DNA of 10,063 nt from Nonlabens sp. (GCA_023301395.1 JALZUY010000266.1:1-10063), one strand, 5' to 3'; positions 1 through 6,152 are shown, counted from the stretch's first letter. Numbers and translations: made by a program. The notes: generated by a model not told the origin, from the letters alone.

Positions 1-54
1 TTCTATTGAGTATCAAAATACTATATATCGCAGTAATTTCATGTTTTCTATCTT

Positions 55-1575
55 TTAATTATATGGAGTTGACAGGCTTGATTTACTACGCTTTCGCGAA
101 AGCGTGTCACCAGCAACTTCTCGTTCAGCTTGTACTCTTAATTTCATTTTCTCAATACGTCGTTGTGTACGGCGGTATTTTCTTTGTTGGCGTTTTTCAT
201 CTTTATCTTTTGCCTCATTACGGCCTAGATAAATATTAACACCTATTCCAAATTTGAGATAGTGATCATCACGCTGTCCTGAAACAACAAAATCAAGATT
301 ATCTGAAAAAACAGCATTATAGTCTGCATAAAGCTTGATACCTACAGATGGGGAAACGATGTATTCCAATCCTAAACCAGCTTGAATTTTTAAGTCATTT
401 TGATCAAACCAATTTGCATGATTCAAACCGGCACCACCATATATATAAGGTGTAAATTTATCATATGGCAACATGGTGAGTTCTACATTAAGCTCAGTAG
501 CAGCAAATTCACGATTGAATAAATCAGTATTTATTAATCTAAATTTATGAACCGATGCGTGTAAACCAACATAAGGAGAAAAGTTATATTTAACTCCTGC
601 GGCTAGTGCATACTCATAGTAAGCACTAGGATAATCACCATTAACAAGTGTCCCGCCAGCAGCTACATCAACAGTCCATTTACTACGTCTGTTGATCATA
701 TTACGTTGGTAGACATCAGTATTTTCTGCGACATCCTTCTCTTTTTTATAAGCTGCTACCATTTGATCTGCAACAGGTTTTCCTCCTTTAGGATACCATA
801 ATTCTGCTTCAATACCTTCAATAATTAAAGCCTCTACTCCTTTTTCAATCGCTTCTTTTATCGCTAGTTGTCCAGGTTCATTTCTAGTAAAACCTGTTTC
901 GGCCTCAAGTAACCTTTTAAAACTTACATATCTAAAAAGACTTGCATCAATAGCTTGTGAGAAAATAGTTTTAGAAACATAAACCGTTTTCATAATTGCA
1001 CCTGTTTTAGTTGAAACAGCTCTTAAATAAACAGTAACACGATCTTGTCTATATTTAGTAGATCCACCAGCACCAAAGTATCGAGCTCCAGCTCCACCAG
1101 TCAATACATTTGTATCATAGGACACTATTCCACCTTCTATAAGAACTCCTGCGTATAATAGCGGATCTAAATCTTTAAACGGTGTATTACTACGTGCAGC
1201 AAAATCTTTTCTTGTCGTTAAAATTATATTACGCTCTTGTAGTAGATTAGCCAAGTTCTCTCGTTCAATAGGTGTGAACCATTTTGAATCTTCCAGAGCT
1301 TTTACTAGAATGGTAGTTCCACCTTGCGTTACAGCATTACTAAATGTACTTCCATTTTCAGATTGTTTGAACTGACCTGTTTGGTCTTCAAATTCATAGA
1401 CTCCTACTACAGCAGGAGCACTAGGCTCTGGTAATGCGATAAGTCTTTTAGACACATCTGTCGCTTCACCTATACGTGCTGGTTGTGTTCCTAGAGGTTG
1501 ATTCATGTATGCTCCACAAGCTGATAATAGCAAGGTAAGCATCATGATAATCATGATATTTTTATAGCTTTTCAT
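55..1575 (-). CDS. csgG: CsgG-type curli secretion channel lipoprotein with C-terminal OmpA-like barrel and basic tail
   Basis: Outer-membrane lipoprotein channel that exports curlin subunits. The start is ATG with a signal peptide ending in the lipobox LLSAC (Cys20). Residues about 45-262 follow E. coli CsgG closely: VYEFEDQTGQFK, LEDSKWFTPIERENL, GGAGARYFG, SKTIFSQ, FKRLLEAETGFTRNEP and a final GIEAELW. The channel-eyelet Phe appears kept (F78), but by eye the preceding eyelet Asn and Tyr of E. coli are not. E. coli CsgG is about 277 residues; this protein has 506. After a charged linker, residues about 299-451 read as alternating hydrophobic/aromatic strands with Gly-rich turns (YNFSPYVGLHASVHKF, FTPYIYGGAGL, VGIKLYADYN, YLKFGIGVNIYLG), like an eight-stranded OmpA-type barrel. 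Residues 452-506 are a Lys/Arg-rich tail. It lies 16 bp after csgF, last in the visible operon. The CsgG part is certain; the barrel is inferred from pattern. Confidence 0.95.
   Translation of the reverse strand: MKSYKNIMIIMMLTLLLSACGAYMNQPLGTQPARIGEATDVSKRLIALPEPSAPAVVGVYEFEDQTGQFKQSENGSTFSNAVTQGGTTILVKALEDSKWFTPIERENLANLLQERNIILTTRKDFAARSNTPFKDLDPLLYAGVLIEGGIVSYDTNVLTGGAGARYFGAGGSTKYRQDRVTVYLRAVSTKTGAIMKTVYVSKTIFSQAIDASLFRYVSFKRLLEAETGFTRNEPGQLAIKEAIEKGVEALIIEGIEAELWYPKGGKPVADQMVAAYKKEKDVAENTDVYQRNMINRRSKWTVDVAAGGTLVNGDYPSAYYEYALAAGVKYNFSPYVGLHASVHKFRLINTDLFNREFAATELNVELTMLPYDKFTPYIYGGAGLNHANWFDQNDLKIQAGLGLEYIVSPSVGIKLYADYNAVFSDNLDFVVSGQRDDHYLKFGIGVNIYLGRNEAKDKDEKRQQRKYRRTQRRIEKMKLRVQAEREVAGDTLSRKRSKSSLSTPYN
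88..105. repeat. GC-rich perfect palindrome inside the csgG 3' end
   Basis: ACGCTTTCGCGAAAGCGT is a perfect 18-bp palindrome. Its 16-bp core recurs at 9362-9377. It is far more GC-rich than its surroundings. On the minus strand it is exactly six in-frame csgG codons (TLSRKR, residues 491-496), so it contributes to the basic tail of CsgG. The function is unknown. Confidence 0.85.
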
Positions 1576-1591
1576 TACAGTGAAATTGAAT

Positions 1592-2011
1592 CTAATTATT
1601 AGGTATAATAATTTGAGTTTGATCTCCGGTATTGGTATCTAAAAGATTAACCACCAGCCCTTCTAGTGATTCTAAAATTTCTACCTCATAGGAACCTATA
1701 GTAAAGACTCCTGGAGCTAATTCTTGCTCTCCTAATTGAAGATTTAAAATCTGTCTAGAAAAACCACTTAATAACTGCCTATTTAATCCGTCTGTAAAAG
1801 AATCTAATTCTGATGTGTCATCAGTAATATTTTCTGCCGGATCAGTAAATTTGTTTTGTGCTTCGGCGCTTTGAATCAACCATTGATAATTAAAGGTATC
1901 TCCTCCAAAGGCTGGATTGATAGGTTTGTAAGAAAGTTGTTGTGCGTTACTCGCTGTAAAAGCGAAAACTAAAAATAACAACGAGAGCAATGTTGTAGTT
2001 TTTGTGAGCAT
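1592..2011 (-). CDS. csgF: CsgF curli assembly / nucleation factor
   Basis: Small exported protein that in E. coli caps the CsgG pore, with its mature N terminus inside the channel, and couples secretion to fibre nucleation at the cell surface. The start is ATG. A signal peptide ends near ASNA/QQ (residues 20-25). The mature N terminus carries the family signature: NPAFGG (residues 32-37), then WLIQSAEAQNKFTDP (44-58), matching E. coli NPNFGG and LLNSAQAQNSYKDP. The C-terminal part ends in a predicted strand pair (SYEVEILESLEGLVVNL, then TGDQTQIIIP), as in CsgF. At 139 residues it has the usual family length. It sits 10 bp after csgE and 16 bp before csgG, so the three are very likely co-transcribed and co-translated. 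Confidence 0.95.
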   Translation of the reverse strand: MLTKTTTLLSLLFLVFAFTASNAQQLSYKPINPAFGGDTFNYQWLIQSAEAQNKFTDPAENITDDTSELDSFTDGLNRQLLSGFSRQILNLQLGEQELAPGVFTIGSYEVEILESLEGLVVNLLDTNTGDQTQIIIPNN

Positions 2012-2021
2012 GATTTAAAAT

Positions 2022-2750
2022 TTAATTAGTTTTTAGTTTTTCAATTAATAAGAACTTTTTATAGACTGATCCGATTGCGTTATCAGCCATTTGTCTCATA
2101 TATTTTTTCTTAGGCGTTACAAAAAATTGATACACAATTTCTCGACCTACTAGAATATTTATTTGTGAACTTCTACCTTGACCAAATTCTTCTTCTACCG
2201 TTACAATACGATCACCATTAATTTTATATTTATGGTATTCTCCATAGAAGTAATCATAGAAATCTCTAGCTGGTTTAGTTCTCGTTTTTTCAATTACAAT
2301 TCCCCTGAATTCTATACCATCAGGAGCAATGTTTTTTTCTTTTTCTAATTGTACATTACTTTCTTTTAACACTTTAAGATCTTTACCTATAAGCTTATCA
2401 TCTAAATCATAAATCAACAACATAATGGTGATTTTTGATGGATTATTCATATTAACCGATGTAGTGGAAAGAATGGCCTTGGTCTTTGAATTTAAAACTC
2501 CGCGCCCTTCTTGTTTATTTTTAACCGTATTATTGAGACTATCTTTTTTAAAAACAGCAAGTTCATATCTAATACTAGCAGATACTTCTGTTAGATTAGA
2601 TGCGACTCCTTGAATAGTCACATAATCTTCTTTTTGCTCTAAAAACAGTTCTCCTTTTACTTCTTTATTATAGAAAGACTCTTGCATTTGCGTTTGAGCG
2701 TGCAACAAAAAAAAGGAAAAAAAGACGATTATATTCAAAATTATTTTCAT
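2022..2750 (-). CDS. csgE: CsgE curli secretion specificity factor with N-terminal CsgC/CsgH-like domain
   Basis: Periplasmic adaptor that in E. coli caps the CsgG vestibule and delivers curlin for export. The ATG at 2750 is preferred; a TTG one codon upstream is unlikely. A signal peptide ends near LLHA/QTQ. Residues about 145-239 (of 242) match CsgE: GIVIEKTRTKPARDFYDYFY, an NGDRIVTVEEEFGQGRSSQI stretch, then VGREIVYQFFVTPKKKYM, like E. coli DFYRAFSDKWESDY and NQDVIFQTFLFPLKRDF. E. coli CsgE is about 129 residues and lacks the extra N-terminal half. Residues about 29-127 read as a beta sandwich: a start ELFLEQKEDYVTIQG, then SASIRYELAVFKK, NKQEGRG, VNMNNPSKITIMLLIYD. By eye this follows E. 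coli CsgC (CLCRVQILSL, TKQEKTLSL, LNISPDDRVKIVVTVSD), with SxS where CsgC has CxC. The CsgE identity is firm; the N-terminal domain assignment is inference. Confidence 0.9.
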   Translation of the reverse strand: MKIILNIIVFFSFFLLHAQTQMQESFYNKEVKGELFLEQKEDYVTIQGVASNLTEVSASIRYELAVFKKDSLNNTVKNKQEGRGVLNSKTKAILSTTSVNMNNPSKITIMLLIYDLDDKLIGKDLKVLKESNVQLEKEKNIAPDGIEFRGIVIEKTRTKPARDFYDYFYGEYHKYKINGDRIVTVEEEFGQGRSSQINILVGREIVYQFFVTPKKKYMRQMADNAIGSVYKKFLLIEKLKTN

Positions 2751-2756
2751 CAATTT

Positions 2757-3263
2757 CTAAAAATGTAATGCATAAACTGAAGATCCATTTCCTGTTTGAT
2801 TGATCTGCATATTTTCAGAAATACCATTTGCACCTACACTTATCGTAGTATTGAAATTTCCATTTTGAATAATATCAACAGCATGGTTTTGCGTGCCATG
2901 GACACTATAGTCATAAACTTGATTAGAATTACCTATTTGCACAATGTTCTCTCTAATACGATCTGCTCTAAGATTTAAAACAGAATTATTAAGAGTTCCA
3001 TTTTGATAAATATTTATCTGGCTATTATTAGAGGCAACTCCTATAGTTGCATTATTTGAAGAACCTACTTGTTCAATAAATACGCTGTTTTGATTTACAA
3101 ATTGAGTCCTGCTACTAACTGTTGCGTTTTGATCAGTAACTACATTTAGTTGTGCATTTACAGTTTGTAGATTACCATTGTTGATTACTTGCCTATCATC
3201 TATATAGGTTTGACCTAGTGCCGTGAATGCTGTAAAGAAGAATAAAAGGAGTGTTTTTTTCAT
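2757..3263 (-). CDS. CsgB-like minor curlin (probable fibre nucleator)
   Basis: Exported amyloid subunit of 168 residues. A signal peptide (MKKTLLLFFFTAFTALG/Q) precedes a short N-terminal segment and then five curlin repeats with QxG cores at residues 65-67 (EQVG), 87-89 (YQNG), 109-111 (VQIG), 133-135 (IQNG) and 156-158 (NQTG). The spacing is 22-24 residues, as in curlin repeats. Five repeats and a length near 150 residues resemble E. coli CsgB and CsgA. Because two much larger curlins lie upstream, this one is inferred to be the minor, nucleating subunit. Unlike the larger curlins, its repeats are rich in Ile/Val and poor in Asp. It ends in ALHF, echoing the HTF end of the large curlins. 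The stop codon lies 6 bp before the csgE ATG, indicating tight coupling to the secretion genes. It could be a second fibre subunit instead of a nucleator. Confidence 0.85.
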   Translation of the reverse strand: MKKTLLLFFFTAFTALGQTYIDDRQVINNGNLQTVNAQLNVVTDQNATVSSRTQFVNQNSVFIEQVGSSNNATIGVASNNSQINIYQNGTLNNSVLNLRADRIRENIVQIGNSNQVYDYSVHGTQNHAVDIIQNGNFNTTISVGANGISENMQINQTGNGSSVYALHF

Positions 3264-3281
3264 AATGATAATTTTAAATTA

Positions 3282-3311
3282 AACTGAGAAACTTTTAACA
3301 GTTTCTCGGTT
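3282..3311 (-). terminator. Weak hairpin upstream of the CsgB-like gene (attenuator candidate)
   Basis: Arms AACTGAGAAAC (3282-3292) and GTTTCTCGGTT (3301-3311) pair over 11 bp with one mismatch and an 8-nt loop. On the minus strand it is followed by TTTAATTTAAAA rather than a clean T tract. It lies between curlin 2 and the CsgB-like start, 18 nt before the ATG. It may reduce read-through into the downstream genes or protect the 3' end of the curlin 2 message. Confidence 0.5.
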
Positions 3312-3329
3312 TGAGTAATTAAGCAATAT

Positions 3330-4592
3330 TTAGAATGTATGTCTCTTTGTTGCTGCAGCTCTTTGGCTTTGTCGTGATAAGGAAACATTTGCATTTCTTT
3401 GAGTTACTGTTGCTGTATTAGATCCTGCTCCTGCAGAAGGCGTACCAGCATTTTGATTGATTACTGATTGGTGCCCTACTCCTAGCTGATCAACATCGGC
3501 AATGTTACCGTTAGCCTTTTGATTCACATAGGATACGTTACCTAAACCGCTTTGAATTGTTAAAGCCTGGTTACCGACAGATTGACCACCATTTTGCAAT
3601 ACTACAGACTCATTAAAGAATCCGTACTGTTCTTGAAGTGAGTTATTGTTCTCACCATCTTGATTTGCAATTGCAGAGTTTATTCCACCAGCTTGGTATT
3701 GTTCAGCATGATTATCTCCACCTGTTGATGCTGTGTTTTGACTCACTTCTGCACGGTTAAATGCTCCTTCTTGTTCCTGATAAGAAGTATTATCTACACC
3801 ATATTGATTTGAATAAGCTTGGTTATAACCACCATTTTGAACTTGTTGAGAAAATGCTCTTTCACTTGTGTTTACAACATCTCCTTGGTTAGCCTCTGCA
3901 TAGTTATCACCGTTGAATGGATTATAATCACTATCCTGAATTTGAACTAATTCATTATCGTCACCATATTGTGCACCTATAGCATCATGACCAGGTGATT
4001 GATTACCATCTGCAATTTGATTTTGATAAGAGCGGTTGCCTACTCCGGTTGCGGCATCATTTCTTTGCGTGATACTAGCCTCGTTATTATCATAACGTTG
4101 TTGAATCTCAGCAAAGTTATCTTTACCGTCTTGATCGACAAGAGAAAGGTTATCTTGAGCCTGTTGCGCACTGTCAGCTCCTTGTTGAACTATAGCTGTA
4201 TTATCTAAGCCTGTTTGGGCACCAAAAACTTCATTCATATCTCCTTGTTGAGTTACCATGAAATCATTTCCTGCACCAGTTTGTTTGATGTCTGAGTAAT
4301 TTTGTTGTCCGCTTAAAGCAGTAACATTTCCCCATTGAAGAACATCTACTGAGTTGCGATTTGCAGCGTCAGTACCTGTTTGTTCTATAAAAGATGCATT
4401 TGCAGTTCCTTGTTGTTGAACTAATGCATCACTTCCCATACCTTTTTGATTGATGTTAGAATAATTCCCACCTATCGTAGCCGAAGCTGTAGGAGATATT
4501 TGTTGAGCTGGTGCCACAATCGCTTGTGGAGTTTGCGCAAGAACTATTGCACTTATGAGTAGTGTCGAAACACTTAATATTGAGCTTTTCAT
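3330..4592 (-). CDS. Large curlin-repeat amyloid subunit 2 (CsgA-like)
   Basis: Exported functional-amyloid subunit of 420 residues, inferred to be secreted through the CsgG of this locus. The start is ATG with a signal peptide ending VLA/QTPQ. After a short leader (to about residue 40), nearly the whole protein is curlin strand units built on QxG followed by N or D: INQKG, VQQQG, IEQTG, VLQWG, IKQTG, VTQQG, VDQDG, SNQYG, QEQYG, VLQNG, VDQLG and others. By eye there are about 28 units, versus ten strands in the five repeats of E. coli CsgA. The sequence is rich in Gln, Asn and Gly, and no Cys is visible. The last 21 residues leave the repeat pattern and end in a basic AATKRHTF, shared with curlin 1. 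Residues about 40-225 are very similar to curlin 1; the central-to-C-terminal repeats have drifted. CsgA-like role is inferred from repeats and locus. Confidence 0.9.
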   Translation of the reverse strand: MKSSILSVSTLLISAIVLAQTPQAIVAPAQQISPTASATIGGNYSNINQKGMGSDALVQQQGTANASFIEQTGTDAANRNSVDVLQWGNVTALSGQQNYSDIKQTGAGNDFMVTQQGDMNEVFGAQTGLDNTAIVQQGADSAQQAQDNLSLVDQDGKDNFAEIQQRYDNNEASITQRNDAATGVGNRSYQNQIADGNQSPGHDAIGAQYGDDNELVQIQDSDYNPFNGDNYAEANQGDVVNTSERAFSQQVQNGGYNQAYSNQYGVDNTSYQEQEGAFNRAEVSQNTASTGGDNHAEQYQAGGINSAIANQDGENNNSLQEQYGFFNESVVLQNGGQSVGNQALTIQSGLGNVSYVNQKANGNIADVDQLGVGHQSVINQNAGTPSAGAGSNTATVTQRNANVSLSRQSQRAAATKRHTF

Positions 4593-4597
4593 ATTTG

Positions 4598-4609
4598 ATA
4601 TTTAGAATT
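4598..4609 (-). promoter_or_regulatory. 12-nt leader element shared by both large curlin genes (copy 2)
   Basis: On the minus strand this reads AATTCTAAATAT, ending 5 nt before the curlin 2 ATG. The identical 12-mer ends 6 nt before the curlin 1 ATG (5989-6000). It may be a translation-initiation element or simply a relic of the gene duplication. Confidence 0.4.
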
Positions 4610-4615
4610 TTTAAT

Positions 4616-4654
4616 AAAAAGGATGGCAATAGCATTTAACAATTGCCATCCTTT
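4616..4654 (-). terminator. Rho-independent terminator / attenuator between the two large curlin genes
   Basis: Perfect 13-bp arms AAAGGATGGCAAT (4618-4630) and ATTGCCATCCTTT (4642-4654) with an 11-nt loop. Read on the minus strand, the stem runs straight into TTTTTATT. It starts about 50 bp after the curlin 1 stop. Its T tract ends only about 24 nt before the curlin 2 ATG. That leaves no room for a promoter after it, so curlin 2 and the downstream genes must be reached by read-through or from a promoter whose transcript includes this hairpin. Confidence 0.85.
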
Positions 4655-4701
4655 ACTTTAAGACTACTTTTTACTTAAACCGTCCCTACTTGATCCAAAT
4701 A

Positions 4702-5982
4702 TTAAAATGTGTGTCTTTTTGAAGCTGCAATTCTTCTAACTTGTGGAGTTAAAGCTACATTTGCATTTCTTTGAATAACAGTAGCACCGTTTTGACCACC
4801 TATTGCAGCAGCAGCTCCTGTAGTTGGGTTATTTTGATTGATTAAACTTGTTTGACCAGTTCCCGTTTGATCAACCATAGAAACGTTACCGTGAGACTGC
4901 TGATTAATTACAGAGTTGTTCAGAGTACCATCTTGAATAGAAGTTGCCATGTTACCTGTTACCTGTCCATATCTTTGCTTCACTGAAGAGAAGTTATCAC
5001 TACCGTATTGCTCCTGGTTCACCATATTGTTGTTACCATTTTGGTCAGAACGAGCTTCGTTACGATCACCATCTTGGTACTGCTCCACTAAATTATCACC
5101 ACCTGTAGCAGATCCGCCAGTGTTTTGGTCAACAACAGCTTTGTTATCAGTTCCTAATTGTTCTTGATAAGAAACATCTCCAGAAAGGAATTGAGTAGCA
5201 TAAGCTTCGTTTGTAGCACCTGACTGTACTTGTTGTGCAAATGCACCAGTAGCCTCAGTTGCTCCATCACCTTGCTGAATCTCAGCGTGATTTCCACCAC
5301 CTAATGCTGGACTTCCACTATCTTGGATTTGTACAGCCTCATTGTCATCACCCCATTGCTCACCTATTGCAACATGTCCTGCAGTCTGGTTAGGATTTGC
5401 AATTTGTTCTTGGTAAGAACGGTTACCTACTCCTGCAGCAGCAGCATTTCTTTGGGTAATACTAGCTTCGTTATCATCGAAACGTTGTTGAACCTCAGCA
5501 AAGTTATCTTTACCATCTTGATCTACAACTGATAAGTTGTTTTGAGCTTGTTGTGGAGTGTTTGCTCCTTGTTGAACGATTGCAGTGTTATCAAGTCCTG
5601 TTTGAGTACCTAATACTTCATTCATGTCTCCTTGTTGAGTTGCCATGAAATCGTTTCCTGCTCCATCTTGTGTGATGTCTGAATAGTTTAAGTGTCCACT
5701 TATACTTGGTTGAACATTTCCCCATTGTAATACATCTACAGAGTTGCGATTTGCAGCGTCTGTACCAGTTTGTTGGATAAATGATGCATTTGCAGTTCCT
5801 TGTTGTTGAACCATTGCATCACTTCCTACACCTACTTGATTGATGTTTGAATAGTTTCCACCTACCGTAGCGGCCGTCGTTGGAGACGATTGCTGGACTA
5901 TTGGTGTGATTGTTTGTGGAGTTTGTGCAAAGACAAAACCTCCAATTGCGAGCGCCGTAGCACTCATGATTACTCTTTTCAT
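4702..5982 (-). CDS. Large curlin-repeat amyloid subunit 1 (CsgA-like, first gene of the operon)
   Basis: Exported functional-amyloid subunit, inferred to be the most highly expressed fibre protein because it is promoter-proximal and followed by a strong terminator. The ATG at 5982 gives 426 residues and a proper signal peptide (MKRVIMSATALAIGGFVFA/Q) that lines up with curlin 2. The open frame continues 15 codons upstream only to a TTG and lacks any signal-peptide logic. Curlin strand units fill about residues 42-395: INQVG, VQQQG, IQQTG, VLQWG, ITQDG, ATQQG, VDQDG, QEQLG, EQYQDG, QEQYG, SIQDG, VDQTG, roughly 28 by eye. The C terminus is a non-repeat basic tail, IAASKRHTF. Asp is frequent in the turns, which may suit calcium-rich or saline surroundings; that is speculation. 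Together with curlin 2 it forms a tandem paralogous pair. Confidence 0.9.
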   Translation of the reverse strand: MKRVIMSATALAIGGFVFAQTPQTITPIVQQSSPTTAATVGGNYSNINQVGVGSDAMVQQQGTANASFIQQTGTDAANRNSVDVLQWGNVQPSISGHLNYSDITQDGAGNDFMATQQGDMNEVLGTQTGLDNTAIVQQGANTPQQAQNNLSVVDQDGKDNFAEVQQRFDDNEASITQRNAAAAGVGNRSYQEQIANPNQTAGHVAIGEQWGDDNEAVQIQDSGSPALGGGNHAEIQQGDGATEATGAFAQQVQSGATNEAYATQFLSGDVSYQEQLGTDNKAVVDQNTGGSATGGDNLVEQYQDGDRNEARSDQNGNNNMVNQEQYGSDNFSSVKQRYGQVTGNMATSIQDGTLNNSVINQQSHGNVSMVDQTGTGQTSLINQNNPTTGAAAAIGGQNGATVIQRNANVALTPQVRRIAASKRHTF

Positions 5983-5988
5983 AATTAA

Positions 5989-6000
5989 ATATTTAGAATT
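5989..6000 (-). promoter_or_regulatory. 12-nt leader element shared by both large curlin genes (copy 1)
   Basis: On the minus strand this reads AATTCTAAATAT, ending 6 nt before the ATG at 5982. It is identical to the element at 4598-4609. There is no Shine-Dalgarno sequence, as is usual in Bacteroidetes, so an A/T-rich leader element may assist initiation. Confidence 0.4.
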
Positions 6001-6026
6001 AATAAAAACACATTTGTGAGCAAACA

Positions 6027-6115
6027 ATTTTAGTCTTACGAACTAAAATCACTTTGAACCTGGGTTCATTAATCTAAGGGGTTATAATTATGACAGGAGA
6101 TAGGGATATCTGTCA
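6027..6115. promoter_or_regulatory. Cluster of three dyads in the presumed leader of curlin 1
   Basis: Three inverted repeats lie close together: ATTTTAGT/ACTAAAAT (6027-6034 and 6042-6049, 7-nt loop), TGAACC-TG-GGTTCA (6055-6068) and TGACAG/CTGTCA (6091-6096 and 6110-6115, 13-nt spacer). They fall between the candidate promoter and the curlin 1 ATG. They could be operators for a repressor, or structure in the mRNA leader. No regulator gene is present in the window to match them. Confidence 0.4.
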
Positions 6116-6152
6116 GTTGCAATCTAAAAATTGAGCTTTCTAGTTTGCACGC

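Noticed and set aside
13..42. Short minus-strand ATG frame (MKLLRYIVF, then stop) just downstream of csgG
   Set aside because: Nine codons with an early stop near the window edge; a following gene cannot be judged from 54 bp.
6..239. Plus-strand frame of 77 codons over the csgG 3' end
   Set aside because: It overlaps a firmly identified csgG and the palindrome; it has no family features.
2751..2753. csgE start one codon upstream at 2753
   Set aside because: The codon is TTG; the adjacent ATG at 2750 gives a normal signal peptide.
3999..4208. Plus-strand open frames antisense to both curlins (3999-4208 and 5323-5532), with similar proteins
   Set aside because: They resemble each other only because the curlin genes beneath them are paralogous; they have no independent coding features.
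3330..5982. Curlin repeats as a DNA tandem array or CRISPR
   Set aside because: The repeats are periodic in protein but not identical in DNA, and there are no uniform spacers.
5983..6027. N-terminal 15-codon extension of curlin 1 starting at 6027
   Set aside because: It starts with TTG, adds a non-signal sequence, and the ATG at 5982 gives a signal peptide that aligns with that of curlin 2.
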